DNA from: Clarireedia homoeocarpa
Lineage: Eukaryota > Ascomycota > Leotiomycetes > Helotiales > Rutstroemiaceae
DNA: 64,000 nt
NCBI GenBank assembly: GCA_001465935.1
Contig: LNKV01000016.1
Span: forward strand, 1-64,000
Direction: 5' to 3'
In this document: positions 10,018 through 20,657 of the stretch, piece after piece
Position numbering within the stretch: position 1 is the first letter of the stretch
Layout of the letters: the number at the start of each line of letters is the position of its first letter
Program-made: the position numbers and the translations under genes
The notes under the pieces: model-generated
What the model was told of the DNA's origin: nothing
Databases searched by the model: none
What the model saw: only the letters and a program-made list of their open reading frames with translations

Positions 10018-12232
10018 TCAAGAAACCGTCCCATGGATACTCGCTGCGTGATTCTGGAGATGCTGCTTGTACTGCAAGCCTATTCGACAGACCTTGCACT
10101 CGAGCCGATCTCCTTCTTTGATATTGGCTAGATACTTCCGCTTGAAGTGCTTCGTCAAATCTCCCGGACTAGCGAACTTGTAGGTACGCTTTTCGAACCG
10201 TAAGCTCTACTCCCCTAAGTAGAGGAAACAGGTAGCGGTTCTCTTCTCTGTAAACAACAATAATATAGCGTTACTCAACGCTTGCTTCTCGGCCTCGGCG
10301 GCTGCTAGTTGCGGGTTGGACTCCTTCGACGGCGTCGGACTCGCCCTTCGCATAGACGGCCTCGCACGTGGTCGGGCAGTAGCTCCCCCCTCCTGGAAGT
10401 GGCAGTAGGCAGCGACTGCATCGATAGCCGCATTGCGGCGACGGAACTCTTCTTCTATGGTCTTTCCCGGGAGCGTTATCATCGTCTCGGCCAAGCGCTT
10501 CTGGATCGAGGGCATCTCATTGTTCTCGTCCAAGGTGGTCCTCACGTGCTGGCTGAGCTTGAGCCCAGCGAGCTGCTGCTCAATCTCGTCGACCGGGTGT
10601 TCCAGATCCCATCAGCCTTGTAAGTGCTTGAGAAGTACAGCTCTCAGCCGCTGCCTGGCGTTAAAGATCTCGCAGCTAAGGATCCGATATCCGGGCTGTT
10701 GTGTCGCTGTTCTCTGGAAGCGGCACTTCCACTTCACCCGCTCTGTAACGAGGCAGTGGATATCGGGATCCTGATTGACCGATAAAGATTACTCGACTGT
10801 GAGTTCTTGCAGCCGGTCTGGATCGATTCATCGAGTTATCCGACAGGCTGCCCGCATTAGGTCGCGCTGAGGCTCGTAGCCGGAGACAATAGCTCGCGTA
10901 TCAGTGGTAACCACCTGTCGGAGATAGTGCTTAATAAAAGTGTCAATCCTAGCGTGTTTATGATTATGTTCTAGAGCGTGTCTCTCATATCACCTGTCTA
11001 TCCTATGGTTAGCATATCGCGCTGCGGGGAGGAGCGGGGTTATGAGAAAGGGGCCACAGGATACAAACCACTCTGGTTGAAGGTGTTGCCTGCGTTATAT
11101 CGGAGGCAATACGGACGCGTGATCTGTGGGAACCCAGTGAGCACACCAAGCCGCTTCATCAACTTCAAGAGAGTCGTATATAGTAATTGCTCGTCGGGCG
11201 AGATCTGCCAACTATAGGGTGTCCTGATAGACTTGCGAAAGACGGGGACATTGGCCATTTCCGGCTTTAGATGCAAAGGCAGTTGCTCATAGCCAGGCGG
11301 GATATCCAGCTCGCTAATCCTCTCTGCCGACGTGAGACTCGGAGCCAAGAACGCGTTATCGGCAAAGATAAGGCCCAGGAGGGCGACGTACGGACTAAGG
11401 ACCAGGGACGGATCAAAGATGACCTCGGGGAGTGGAAACGTATTTCTAGCTTCTATGTGAGCCGCAGACCTCGCTAGAATAAAAGAGGAAGGAGAATCGG
11501 GGGCGTAGTTTTTGGAATTTGGGAGTAGGAGAAAAGGCTAAGGTAAAACTTACGAATCTTTTGTACTAAGATACTTCTTTGTAAATTCACACGTGAACTC
11601 GATCAGGATCTGATAGGGCCCGCTACTGGGGTCCCGGAGCAGATTCACTGCAATGTCGCCGTAGCGGAGGTTTAGGAGCGCTGAGAGTTGGTTTCCAGAG
11701 AATATACCTAGCTGGCCAAAGAGGCTGGTTTCGATACGGTACCGGCCATGTGTGTACCTCTACTTTGTCGTCGTAAAGTTGGTCTACAGGACGCCTGCAA
11801 GATCCTCGATATACATCGCCGTGTTATCGCGCTTCTTTATTGTTAGATGATGCTTCTTCACCAGCTTCCTAAGGACCTATAACGAAGATTTTCATTACAT
11901 TAGCCTCTCATCTATCATAATTCGGACTGGATAGAGCGGGCAGATAAGAAGCACTACACACCCGATGCATATGACGTTTCATCTTCCCCTTGATCTTCTT
12001 CCCAGTCGCCCGTTCGTGTACGAGCCGGAATACCTTCCAGTATGTCCCGAGCGTGCTGGCCGACTTGATGCCTGCAAGCCTCCTCCCGCCCTTCCCGACG
12101 TTGATTCAACATCCATTCGAAGAAGGCTTTGAGGGTGCGGCGAGAGACGGCCTGTATCATCCGGGCAGGATCCCTTCGCACATATTTGCAGTACCTTCAA
12201 AAGAGTCAGCTCAACGATTCGACAGCAGATGA
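10018..12232 (-). pseudogene. Decayed DUF3435 (FluG-type) gene, Starship-captain-related family
   Basis: Reading the minus strand, DUF3435 blocks follow in the correct order: YCKYVRRDPARMIQ, TLKAFFEWMLNQ, STLGTYWKVFRLVHERATGK, an intron, KKRDNTAMYIEDL, LLNLRYGDIAVNLLRDP, IEFTCEFTKKYL, a second intron, NTFPLPEVIFDPSLVLSP, RPYCLRYNAGNTFNQ, a third intron, IDTFIKHYLRQVVTTDTRAI, QRLRAVLLKHL and, at the C-terminus, a zinc-finger-like part (GDLTKHFKRKYL, CKVCRIGLQYKQHLQNHA). Stops interrupt it at 11784-11786, 11760-11762, 10828-10830, 10789-10791, 10612-10614 and 10207-10209, all explainable by C-to-T or G-to-A change. At least two one-base frame changes are also needed (near 12090 and 10985). One finger Cys has become Tyr. 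This is a dead gene. DUF3435 is the tyrosine recombinase-like domain of Starship captains, but FluG-type members with C-terminal fingers are not all captains. Confidence 0.85.
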
Positions 12233-14061
12233 AAAGAGTATAAGGTACACACCGATCGCGAATTTGCTCCGGTGGCTATTCGCCACTATGATCGAACAGT
12301 CATTATCTAAGTGCACATATGACAGGTATCGCGAGCAGTAGCTTTGGCAAGCAAATATTCTTCTCTGCTTTTTTATTTACTGCCAAAGAAACGCAATCAA
12401 TTGTAGGACGATGTTCAAGTGAATGATTGGGTTATTAATGGCACTGTTAAACGGCCAGAGTATCATGAAGTTCCTATGGACAAACAAGTGTAAGGATGCT
12501 GCTATTATTAGCTACTCTGAGTACTGCACGTTAGCGGAGGACTTTTGATTCCAGACTTTTTCACCTTGTCCTCCATACCTGCTTTCAAGTTCCTACTTTG
12601 ATATAGCTATACTTTACTAGTCATGACTTTGATTAATTACTCCTTTTCGCTTCTCTCCCACGTCAGGGCCTTGCTAATATCGCCGTACAGGGTACAGTGA
12701 GGAATACATGGAGCACAGACTCGATCAAAACGCACGGGATAGAGAGAAGGCAATACACAAACAAGAAAAAGGGGAACGCAAGGCTCGAAAAAGAGAATAC
12801 AAGGAGCAAAAGAGAGAATACAAGGATCAAACACGAGAATACAAGGATGGATTGAGAGGACATGGAAGCAGCATTGAATATTCAACTTATTTAAGAGACG
12901 GCGATTTTATTACTCTTCGACACGAGAGGCATAACGTGTGATCAACACGAGAAAGTGATAGAGATCGACGTCATAGTTCAAGCTTTTATATTTGATTTAT
13001 GAGATGGTACACTTCCACTGGACCCAGTATTTTTGGATGCTAAATGAGCTCTTCGCCAGGCAGGGGGGCGATTAAGCGCATTGCAGTGTCGCAGATACAA
13101 ACGTTACAAGAATTTAGCAGCTGATATAGCTTGAGCAAATGTTAGGATATGAATAAGAGAGTCGAGCGAGCATCGCCATGCCATATTGGGACGGATCAAT
13201 TGGCTTTAAATCTTACTACAATTTACCAGAAAGAAACAACAGTGATGATGATAATTACAAAGAAAGCTTGACCCAAGAATCTCCTCTGGCGCCGTCCCAC
13301 GCCCACACTTTCGTCAGTACCCAGACTGCGGATCGATATTCCAGTATTGACAGCTGCTAAATGGCACGCTGTGGTGTACAGAATGGTTCATCCATGCGAG
13401 TGGTACGTATCATCAACTTCGGATTCTACGACATAAAGATCGCTGTTTGGGCATCTTTACATCAAACGATTTGATTGATGCAAGTACTGGCAAGCAAGTC
13501 ATAGCACCTGGTGAGATCTCCGACCTTGAAATACATACGTTAGAGAAGATGTAAGACTTTCTCTACTCTTTTATCAATCAGCCAACATCACTTCCTATTA
13601 ATGAGTGGCCGGAATACTAAGCAATAAGTGAAAACGGTTGATAGCTGGCACGGTTCAGCGCCGACGAGCAATTATTGCAACTGGAGGACGGTGCCTGCCG
13701 TAATCCCGGAGAGACTTATGATATAACTCCCTGAGACTTTCCTCCGTTTCGATATTATGAAGGAAGGCATTTAACTAGATGCCAAGGGATATCAAATAGT
13801 AGTATTGAGGACGCTAATTTTAATGAAGCACTGAAATTTTGAGAAGTATTTGTTCAAAAGAATAGTAACAGTTGCAGCCTAGAAGCATCTTGATGCTCTA
13901 CAATCCCAGCTTTTCGAGACGTCAACACTGCCGGTAGACAGAACCCCAGTCCCAAGAAGATGCAGTTGCTTTTTTCTATGTCATTCGCTCAACGCACTGA
14001 ATTTTTTGTTATTGTACATGCATATCCTTCAGCCGCCTGGCTAATTTCCGAGCCAAATCAT
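12233..14061. other. Transition zone between accessory and core DNA
   Basis: No gene is convincing. A run of near-repeats encoding a Lys/Glu/Arg/Tyr-rich string lies at 12770-12850 (units resembling AGAGAATACAAGGA). A 60-codon open frame at 13178-13360 has no family resemblance. The first core gene ends at 14062. Confidence 0.4.
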
Positions 14062-15170
14062 TCAACTAAAAGGTGGTAGCCAAAATGGATATCCGCCGTT
14101 CTTGATTCGGAAAACACTTAGCAGGAAGCCGTACATGAAGAAAATAACTCCGCCCCAGACAAGAACGGCAACTTGCTGCATTTTGGGATCTACAATACGG
14201 GGAACCTTAAGAGCCAAAGATATGGTTGCAAAAGACAAAAGACCGTCTAAAACGTGGTGTCAGTATTGGTAAAATAAAACAGCAAAATTATAATCCTAAG
14301 AATACTTACACATAGCTGCAATGATTTGTGTCTCCAGACCATACTGATTAGAAAAACCGCCTGCAAAGTAGCTGACACCCCCACGTCCATCACCAGCAAC
14401 ATAAGGCACCTTCCGAATGTGATTGAACATATGGCCGCTGGTGAAAAGTAGAATGGCGATCAAGCTGATGGCAGCCCAAACGTTGCGATTTTGAACAACA
14501 GGAAGAATATAGGGCCAAGCCACACTGATGAATGTAATTGTTCCTAATATAGAAGTGGTGACGGCAATTCCCCTGACCCAATTGATTGGACGATGCACAG
14601 AAGGATGTGGTCGGTCGGGGAGATGTCTCGCTATCCAAGCATGGACTTGCTCAGCCGATTGAGAACCACTGGTGAAATCATATCTTATAGGACCCGAGTT
14701 GGTTGAAGCATGAGGTCCAGTTGTGGGCAAGTAAAGGAAAAGGACAGGTGCCGTTTGGAGACCGAGCTGTCAATGGTCAGCGGGGAATTGATAATATCGT
14801 TCTGATAATGTAAACATACGGATTGGAATGTACTCTTGCCATCCATGAAATCAAGGGTTCCATAGAGTATACGTGACTCTCCTTGCTTGTCCCCTTTAAC
14901 CCAACTCTTCGATAACAGATCCCACTCCGGTTGAAATTCTCGACATAGTTGACACCCAAATCTAGCTTCTAATGCCGTCAATAGCACAGCAACAGTGTAA
15001 TCTCGTGGTGCACTAGTCAACTTGTCAAAGATGCTGTCGTCGAGCTTCAATGGTGTTGATGCAAGTGATTTTGTGTGAAATTTTTGGAAGGTATCTACCA
15101 CCGGCTTCTTTGTTGCCCCAAGTGCTGCAATGGGTAGTAAGGAAACTACCAATGCCTTGAGGAAATGCAT
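14062..15170 (-). CDS. OST3: Oligosaccharyltransferase subunit OST3/OST6
   Basis: Thioredoxin-like subunit of the ER oligosaccharyltransferase, which helps N-glycosylate Cys-containing acceptors through a mixed disulfide. Exons are 15170-14820, 14766-14310 and 14246-14062, introns 53 and 63 nt; total 330 aa, normal for the family. Visible: a signal peptide (MHFLKALVVSLLPIAALG), a lumenal thioredoxin fold with the CxxC motif GCQLCREF near residue 75, the conserved LGLQTAPVLFLYLP strip across the first splice junction, and four C-terminal membrane segments (IAVTTSILGTITFISVAW, AAISLIAILLF, LLSFATISLAL, VLVWGGVIFFMYGFLLSV). It is divergent from the coiled-coil gene, with 443 bp between starts. 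OST3 and OST6 cannot be separated by eye. Confidence 0.95.
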
Positions 15171-15613
15171 TTTTAGAAACGCAAAGCCGAATTGCCGTTG
15201 GAGTAGATGCGAAATGGTGCGGATCTTCGCAGATTGTATGTTAACTGCTGATAGCAGTTGTGCTTCATGAAACGAAGTGAAGCTTCAAGAATTGAAGATG
15301 TTGAAGATCTTCCGGACTTACGAAGCTCTCTCGAAGCGTGTCCTCAATTCAAGCGGCAAGTACCATGTTACTTCGCGGGGGATTACGAAATCTTCTTAAA
15401 CGCACGACCAAAATTACTAGGTGAACCGAGCATAGAGCTGGTCGGCACAGCAACGCACGTGACTTTTAGGGAGTCGTTTGTTGACATTTGAGCTGCTAGA
15501 CGAGGATTTGGCCAATTTCACCCACTATGATGATCTGAACTTCCATTATCGATTCGCTTTGTTTGTATTAATTACCATAAAATAGTTGAGTCTATCGACA
15601 TATATACCCTAAT
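15171..15613. promoter_or_regulatory. Bidirectional promoter region, OST3/6 and coiled-coil gene
   Basis: The two genes are divergent with 443 bp between start codons. The open frame at 15258-15491 has no relatives. No clear TATA box is seen. Confidence 0.4.
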
Positions 15614-17705
15614 ATGGACCCAACACTATCATATAACGATGATGAGTACATCGAAAGCGTAAGTTTAGAATCGTGTTTTGTTTATGTTTACTGCTAACAT
15701 ATGTTGTACAGCGATTAATGAAATCGCAATGTCTTGAAATGGCGTATCAAGAATCGCTACAAAATGCAGAACTCGCTGCTAAAGATGAAACGAGTCGACG
15801 ATTGAGACTCCGAATTATCCTGCTAGAAAACGAAAACGATGAAATGCATCTGCAACTCTCATCAGGTGAAGATCGAATCGATGGACTAGAAGAGGAGAAT
15901 GAGGATTTGCGCGCGCAACTCGACCATGCACGCGAAGATGTGGACAGACTGGAGACAGAACTAAGAGTACGAGGAAGGGATCTCAAAAATGTGAAGGTAC
16001 ATCATCTGTGGCAGCGAGTTGTATTCAATTACTGATTAGATTTATCAAGGCAGAATTGGAATCTATGAGTGGGGTTTCGATGGATTCAACAAAGATGCTT
16101 ACAGAGAAACTGGCCTTAAGTCGAGAGCTTGCTGTTCTGAAACCGGAGTTGGAGCATTTGCATTCTCAGCTCGCTCATCAGCAATCAATTATTGCAGAGA
16201 AATTGGCATTACAGCAGCAAGTGAGCACATTGGAGGTGGAACTTGAAAACGAGCGACGAGCATTAGCTCGAGCGACGCAAAAGAACAACGACCACACGAA
16301 AGTGACCGAGTTACAACAGCAGCTGGAGGCTTTACACGGGGAACTTTCCTCCGAACAGCAGGACAAGGAAAAAGCTAAGAAGGAATCTGAAAGAGAGTTA
16401 GCGAGCCTCCAGAAAGACTTTGCACGAGAGAAGCGAGAAGCCGAAAAGGGGCGCAAAGAATTAGAGAAGGAACTTGAGGCTCTCAAGAAAGAGCTTACAG
16501 ACACTAAACGCGACAGTGAAAGGAGTCGCCGAACTACCGAAGAGGAACTAGCTACTTTACGGAATGAGCTTGCGAGTACCAAGCTTGAGGCTGCTGAGGG
16601 ACAGAAAGATGTTGAAGCAGGCTCCGAAGATTTGCGAAAAGAGTTTGCCCAAACTAAGAGAGAGATAGAAAAAGCTCATAGAGCCACTCAGAAGGAGTTG
16701 GAAAATGCTCAATCTCTAGTAGAAACTCTCGAAAGCAAGGTTGAGCAGCTGCGGACAAAGCTGCGTGCCGCGAAAGACCAACTGAAGGGAGTCCATGCAG
16801 AGTTGAATGAGGCACGCATTACGGCATCTAAAGTTCCTGTAGTCCCGAACGAAGCTGTGGCTTTGACACAAAAACCAAGCAAGAGACCTGCCAAAGATAT
16901 GAGCACGGATATTACTATTGGTACTCCGGATGGTGTAGCTGGGCGAGGGAAACGCGCAGCGGCAAAGCGAGGCAGGATTGACCAGTCGATCTTGGGCGAA
17001 AAGTCGACGTTCTCCATTACCCCATATTTAAACAAGACTATCAACATGGCTCCCGACTCTCCAGGAAGTCAAAAGTCAAATGACGATAACCCGGACAAGG
17101 AAGACACCGCTGAACCACGCGATGATAAAGAGTCTACGCCTGATGATCCACCATCAAAGACTTGCGAAGATAAGCCAGTATCGTCTGTTCAAGAAGCGAA
17201 GACCAAGCCTAAGGTACGAAGAAAGTTGACCGAAAAATTGGTTACTGAAAAGAAAGTGTTGGGTGAAGCCAAGGCCGTCACGAAGAACAAAAAAACCGTT
17301 AGTTCAAAGACCAAAGCACATACTACATTAGAAAAGGTCACAGAAGAGGATGACGAAGCTGAGAATGAGCCACCGGAGGAGATTGAAAAGGAGAACACGG
17401 AGGAGCAAGATACTGTCAAAGCTAGCAAGAGCAAATCTAAACCTGCTGCTGCGGAGGAGCCCGAACAGAAGAAGAAGAAGCGCAAAATCTTGGGAGGTGG
17501 TAAAACGCTATTCGATGACGAGGACGGAGAAGCACCCAAAAAGTCAGTAAAGGTATCCCTTGGTGCGCCTAGGTTACTGGGCAGAGGTGGTCTTGCGGGA
17601 CCTAAAGGAGGTTTGAAGGGAGGACTAGGGGCTGCAAGTGGGCTTGGAGGATTTTCACCATTGAAGAAGGATCGGAGAGGCGCTGGAGCAAGCTTTTTGG
17701 TTTAG
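15614..17705 (+). CDS. Coiled-coil protein with disordered basic/acidic tail
   Basis: Exons are 15614-15658, 15712-15996 and 16050-17705, introns 53 nt each; 661 aa. The last intron is supported by the acceptor TATCAAG at 16043-16049, which rejoins LKNVK to AELESM in frame. Residues about 20-300 form long heptad-rich helices full of Glu, Lys, Leu and Gln. Then follows a charged linker with basic clusters (KRAAAKRGR, PKVRRKLTEKL) fit for nuclear import, acidic stretches, and a Gly/Leu-rich C-terminus ending FSPLKKDRRGAGASFLV. A conserved-looking island, FSITPYLNKTINMAPDSP, sits near residue 430. I cannot name the gene. Spindle, kinetochore or chromosome-associated roles are plausible for this layout but not shown. 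Confidence 0.85.
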
Positions 17706-18179
17706 CCTTGGAGTACCGGCGCATGTAGCATGTTCAGGGCATTTGTCAAAGCAGCTGGGCGTTTAGGATATGTGAAGGGAACCACCAGGGGGTTTCGTGC
17801 TCTTTATGTGTAAATGAACTAAAGAAATAAACGATGGACTTTTCTGCTTGCACAGCTTCCCCTCTTCTATGTGTTAATCAGTAGAAGTATATGGATTGGG
17901 GACATGGACATGCTACGTAGGAAACATAGATTTTCTTGACAAGTCATTGTCTGCGTCCACGCAATATACTTAGCATATAGTCTTGGAATTAATTGAGCGT
18001 ACTAACTAGAATTCACTCCTTTGAGCATATGTAATTGATGTCACCAAGAAATAATGCACATTAAGACTCTCACTGATCGTGTGTAGTACTTCCATTTAGC
18101 GAAAAACAGAGACACAAAAAAAATTTAGTTACTAAGGCTCTGACAACATATAAACCCAGCTCTTCTCACCAGCAACCAT
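17706..18179. other. Spacer between coiled-coil gene and MRM2
   Basis: It holds the 3' end of one gene and the promoter of the next. No gene or RNA recognised; an A-run lies at 18114-18124. Confidence 0.4.
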
Positions 18180-19479
18180 ATGCTGTTACAGCGACCAACG
18201 CCCACAGTCTTCTCTGTCAGGCTTTCGAGCGCATTCACTTCTAAACAATGTGCTCTCAATAAAGCAGTATCCCCATGCACAATTGCACGGAATTGTATTT
18301 CCCAACCTCGGCGTTTAGCCTCGTCCTCGTCGACGAGATGGAAAACCAGACAGGGAAGGGATGCGTTTGCGAGGGAAGCGAGAGTTCAGGGATTGAAAAG
18401 TAGAGCTGCATTCAAGCTGCTTGAGGTATTTGGTTATCGGGTTTTGATTTGGCCTGTTGGTGCTAGTGCTGAGAGATGCTTTACAGATTGATTCGAAGTA
18501 CAAAATCTTTAAGAAGGGTCAAACAGTCGTTGATCTGGTGAGGCACCAAGATTCCTGCACATTTCAAGGCAGCTGAAATACTAATATATCTCTCAGGGCT
18601 ATGCACCTGGCAGCTGGTCGCAAGTAAGTGCTTCTGAGCTTTCCATCAATTCTATTCGCATGCAGCTCACACGAATCTCTTGTAGGTAGCAGTTGAGCGT
18701 ACCAAGCCCCTGGGTCGTATCATCGGCATCGACATAATCCCCGCGCAACCTCCCAAAGGTGTATCCACGCTCCAAGGCAATTTCCTCTCTACGGGCGTAC
18801 AAGAAGAAGTGAAACGATTCCTGCTCGATCCCGACCGGGGCCGTCCACGAAAATCCGTGTTTGACGAAGACTCCGAGCAAGCTCTCGACGAGGAACCGAG
18901 CTACATCGAGCTCGAGCGGCATGCCGATGACGAGCATCTTCCGGACGGAAAGAAGGGTAGCAAAGCGCGAGAAGAGCAAGAACAAGGCAGAATGGTTGAT
19001 GTGGTATTAAGTGACATGTCCGCACCCTGGGATCAGACCACCGGATTTTGGAAGAGGAGTTTGAGTGACCCATATATTAGGATGATGAATACTACCGGAA
19101 TTAAATTCTCTGATCATGCTGGAAGTATGGTATGTTTCCTTATTAATTCTTTAGTAGGCGAGCATCACAAGGTTAATATGGTGGATTCGTGCTAGGATCT
19201 CTGCGCTGCAGCGTTGCGATTTGCGTTCGATACGCTGAGAACAGGGGGACATTTTGTCTGTAAGTTTTATCAAGGTGCGGAGGACAAACAGCTCGAGAAA
19301 CAGCTGCGACAGATGTTTTGGGCAGTGCACAGAGAAAAGCCAGAGTCCTCAAGAAGTGTGAGCCTGTCATGTGTGCCGACTGTTAGATATCTACTTACGC
19401 TGTTCAGGAATCGAAAGAAGCCTACTTTGTGGCTCTGAGACGGAAAGATAAAGTGAACGTAGAAGATATGGGCTTTTGA
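18180..19479 (+). CDS. MRM2: Mitochondrial 21S/large-subunit rRNA 2'-O-methyltransferase
   Basis: FtsJ/RrmJ-family SAM-dependent methyltransferase acting on a conserved uridine of the mitochondrial large rRNA. Six exons: 18180-18425, 18487-18537, 18597-18623, 18686-19129, 19196-19357 and 19408-19479, introns 50-66 nt; 333 aa. The first roughly 55 residues are Ser/Arg-rich with few acids, as in a mitochondrial presequence. The SAM-binding motif VVDLGYAPGSWSQVA spans exons 2-4. The K-D-K-E catalytic set is present: Lys in SRAAFKLLE, Asp in VLSDMSAPW, Lys in GHFVCKFYQG, Glu in ESKEAYFVAL. About 50 extra charged residues separate the early and middle motifs, as in other fungal Mrm2 proteins. The mitochondrial leader argues against the cytoplasmic paralogues Trm7 and Spb1. 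Confidence 0.95.
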
Positions 19480-19781
19480 TGTTGTCCATGTGATAAGTGG
19501 ATACTGTAAAATGTATAAGGTATTATCAGATGAACAGACTCGTGTCAAATGTATTTTAAGCACTTCAGCTTCACAGTTTCTAGGTTGGAAGACATCGGCT
19601 TCATAATTGCTACTGTTATATTCGCATTGATACATTGATTTTCTTGGCGTAATCAAATGCTACATTTGTACTGGTAGCCCAGAACATTACTAGTAGCACC
19701 TCGATATCTCTCCAGACTTCATTCAGGCATGTAGACCAGTAGAGCCAGAATTGCACCTTCACTTTTTCACTCTCAACCCAT
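19480..19781. other. Convergent 3' spacer, MRM2 and eL18
   Basis: About 300 bp between two stop codons facing each other. Nothing else recognised. Confidence 0.4.
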
Positions 19782-20657
19782 TTAGACCTTGAAACCCCTG
19801 GACCTTCTGCGACCACGAGCCTTCTCGAACTTACGTCCCTTGGACTCAACATATGGTTTCTGGAATAATCGCGTCAGCTTATTCACTAAGAGAAGTAGGC
19901 ATAGCAAATTTACCTTATGCTTATGGGGTCCGAAGCCGAAATGCTTGAAGGCTTCCCTGGCATTCTTGGGCCCTCTGAGGAGAAGAGTGTTGCTTCCGGT
20001 TGGAGCACGGAGAGCCAATTGATCCAAAGTCAAAACTTCACCACCGGCAGCAAGGATGCGAGCACGGGCAGTGGCAGTGAAACGGAGCGCAGCAACGCTG
20101 ACCTTGGGAACGGTCAAGAGACGGTTGTCATCGGTAACAGTGCCAATGATGACAATGGTTCTCTTCTCCTCCTTAGCAGATTGGGCAGCAATTCTGGAGA
20201 TTGAGACTGGGGGTCTGTTGATGCGGGACATAAAGAGTCTTCGGAGAACGACCTTGTTGAAGGAGGCATCGGTACGACCTGATTTCAATCGAATGTTTAG
20301 CTTGTGTCGTAAGAGTAGTCTTCAGGCGATTGACTTACGAGCTAAGAAGCGGTAGAGCTTCACCAACAGCTTGAGGTAAACATTGTCACTCTTTGGTGCC
20401 TTGCGGTGAGTGCTGCGGACGTGGTGAGCGTCAAGATCGATACCTAATTAGAATCCCTCGTCAGCCTTTATTCGAGCATGCTCAGTACATCGATCTTTGC
20501 TTTGCGCAAGCGCAGACACGACGTTACGCAGAAAGTCGAGATCTTTACAACGACGTCAATATCAGTCTTTTCAAACTTCAATTTACATTCATCGTAGAGA
20601 TGCTCGACTCCCACTTGCACACGACGGCTGGAATGGATATAAAATCTACGTACCCAT
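19782..20657 (-). CDS. RPL18: 60S ribosomal protein eL18
   Basis: Structural protein of the cytosolic large ribosomal subunit. Exons: 20657-20654 (ATGG only), 20443-20339, 20278-19914 and 19859-19782; introns 210, 60 and 54 nt. The product is 183 aa, the family norm, beginning MGIDLDAHHVRSTHRKAPKS and ending GRRRSRGFKV. Also visible are the family strips SRINRPPVSISRIA, LTVPKVSVAALRFT and GPHKHKKPYVESKGRK. The long first intron directly after the start codon is typical of fungal ribosomal protein genes and carries a possible snoRNA, listed separately. Confidence 0.97.
20472..20607 (-). ncRNA. Possible C/D box snoRNA in eL18 intron 1
   Basis: Inside the 210-nt intron, on the gene's strand, an 8-bp perfect terminal stem (TCGAGCAT at 20607-20600 with ATGCTCGA at 20479-20472) encloses a near-consensus box C (ACGATGA, 20595-20589; one mismatch to RTGATGA) and a box D (CTGA, 20485-20482). 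A further CTGA in the middle could be box D'. Ribosomal protein introns are common snoRNA hosts. At 136 nt it is long for the class, and I could not match a guide to rRNA by eye. Confidence 0.35.

Noticed and set aside
12708..12941. Lys/Glu/Arg-rich open frame of 77 codons
   Set aside because: It arises from a degenerate purine-rich tandem repeat; no start context, splice or family support.
13178..13360. Open frame of 60 codons in the transition zone
   Set aside because: No relatives recognised and no neighbouring exons; could be a lost gene's exon but unsupported.
16008..16049. Alternative start of the coiled-coil protein at 16008
   Set aside because: This reading runs through the intron 15997-16049; the upstream exons give a continuous coiled coil.
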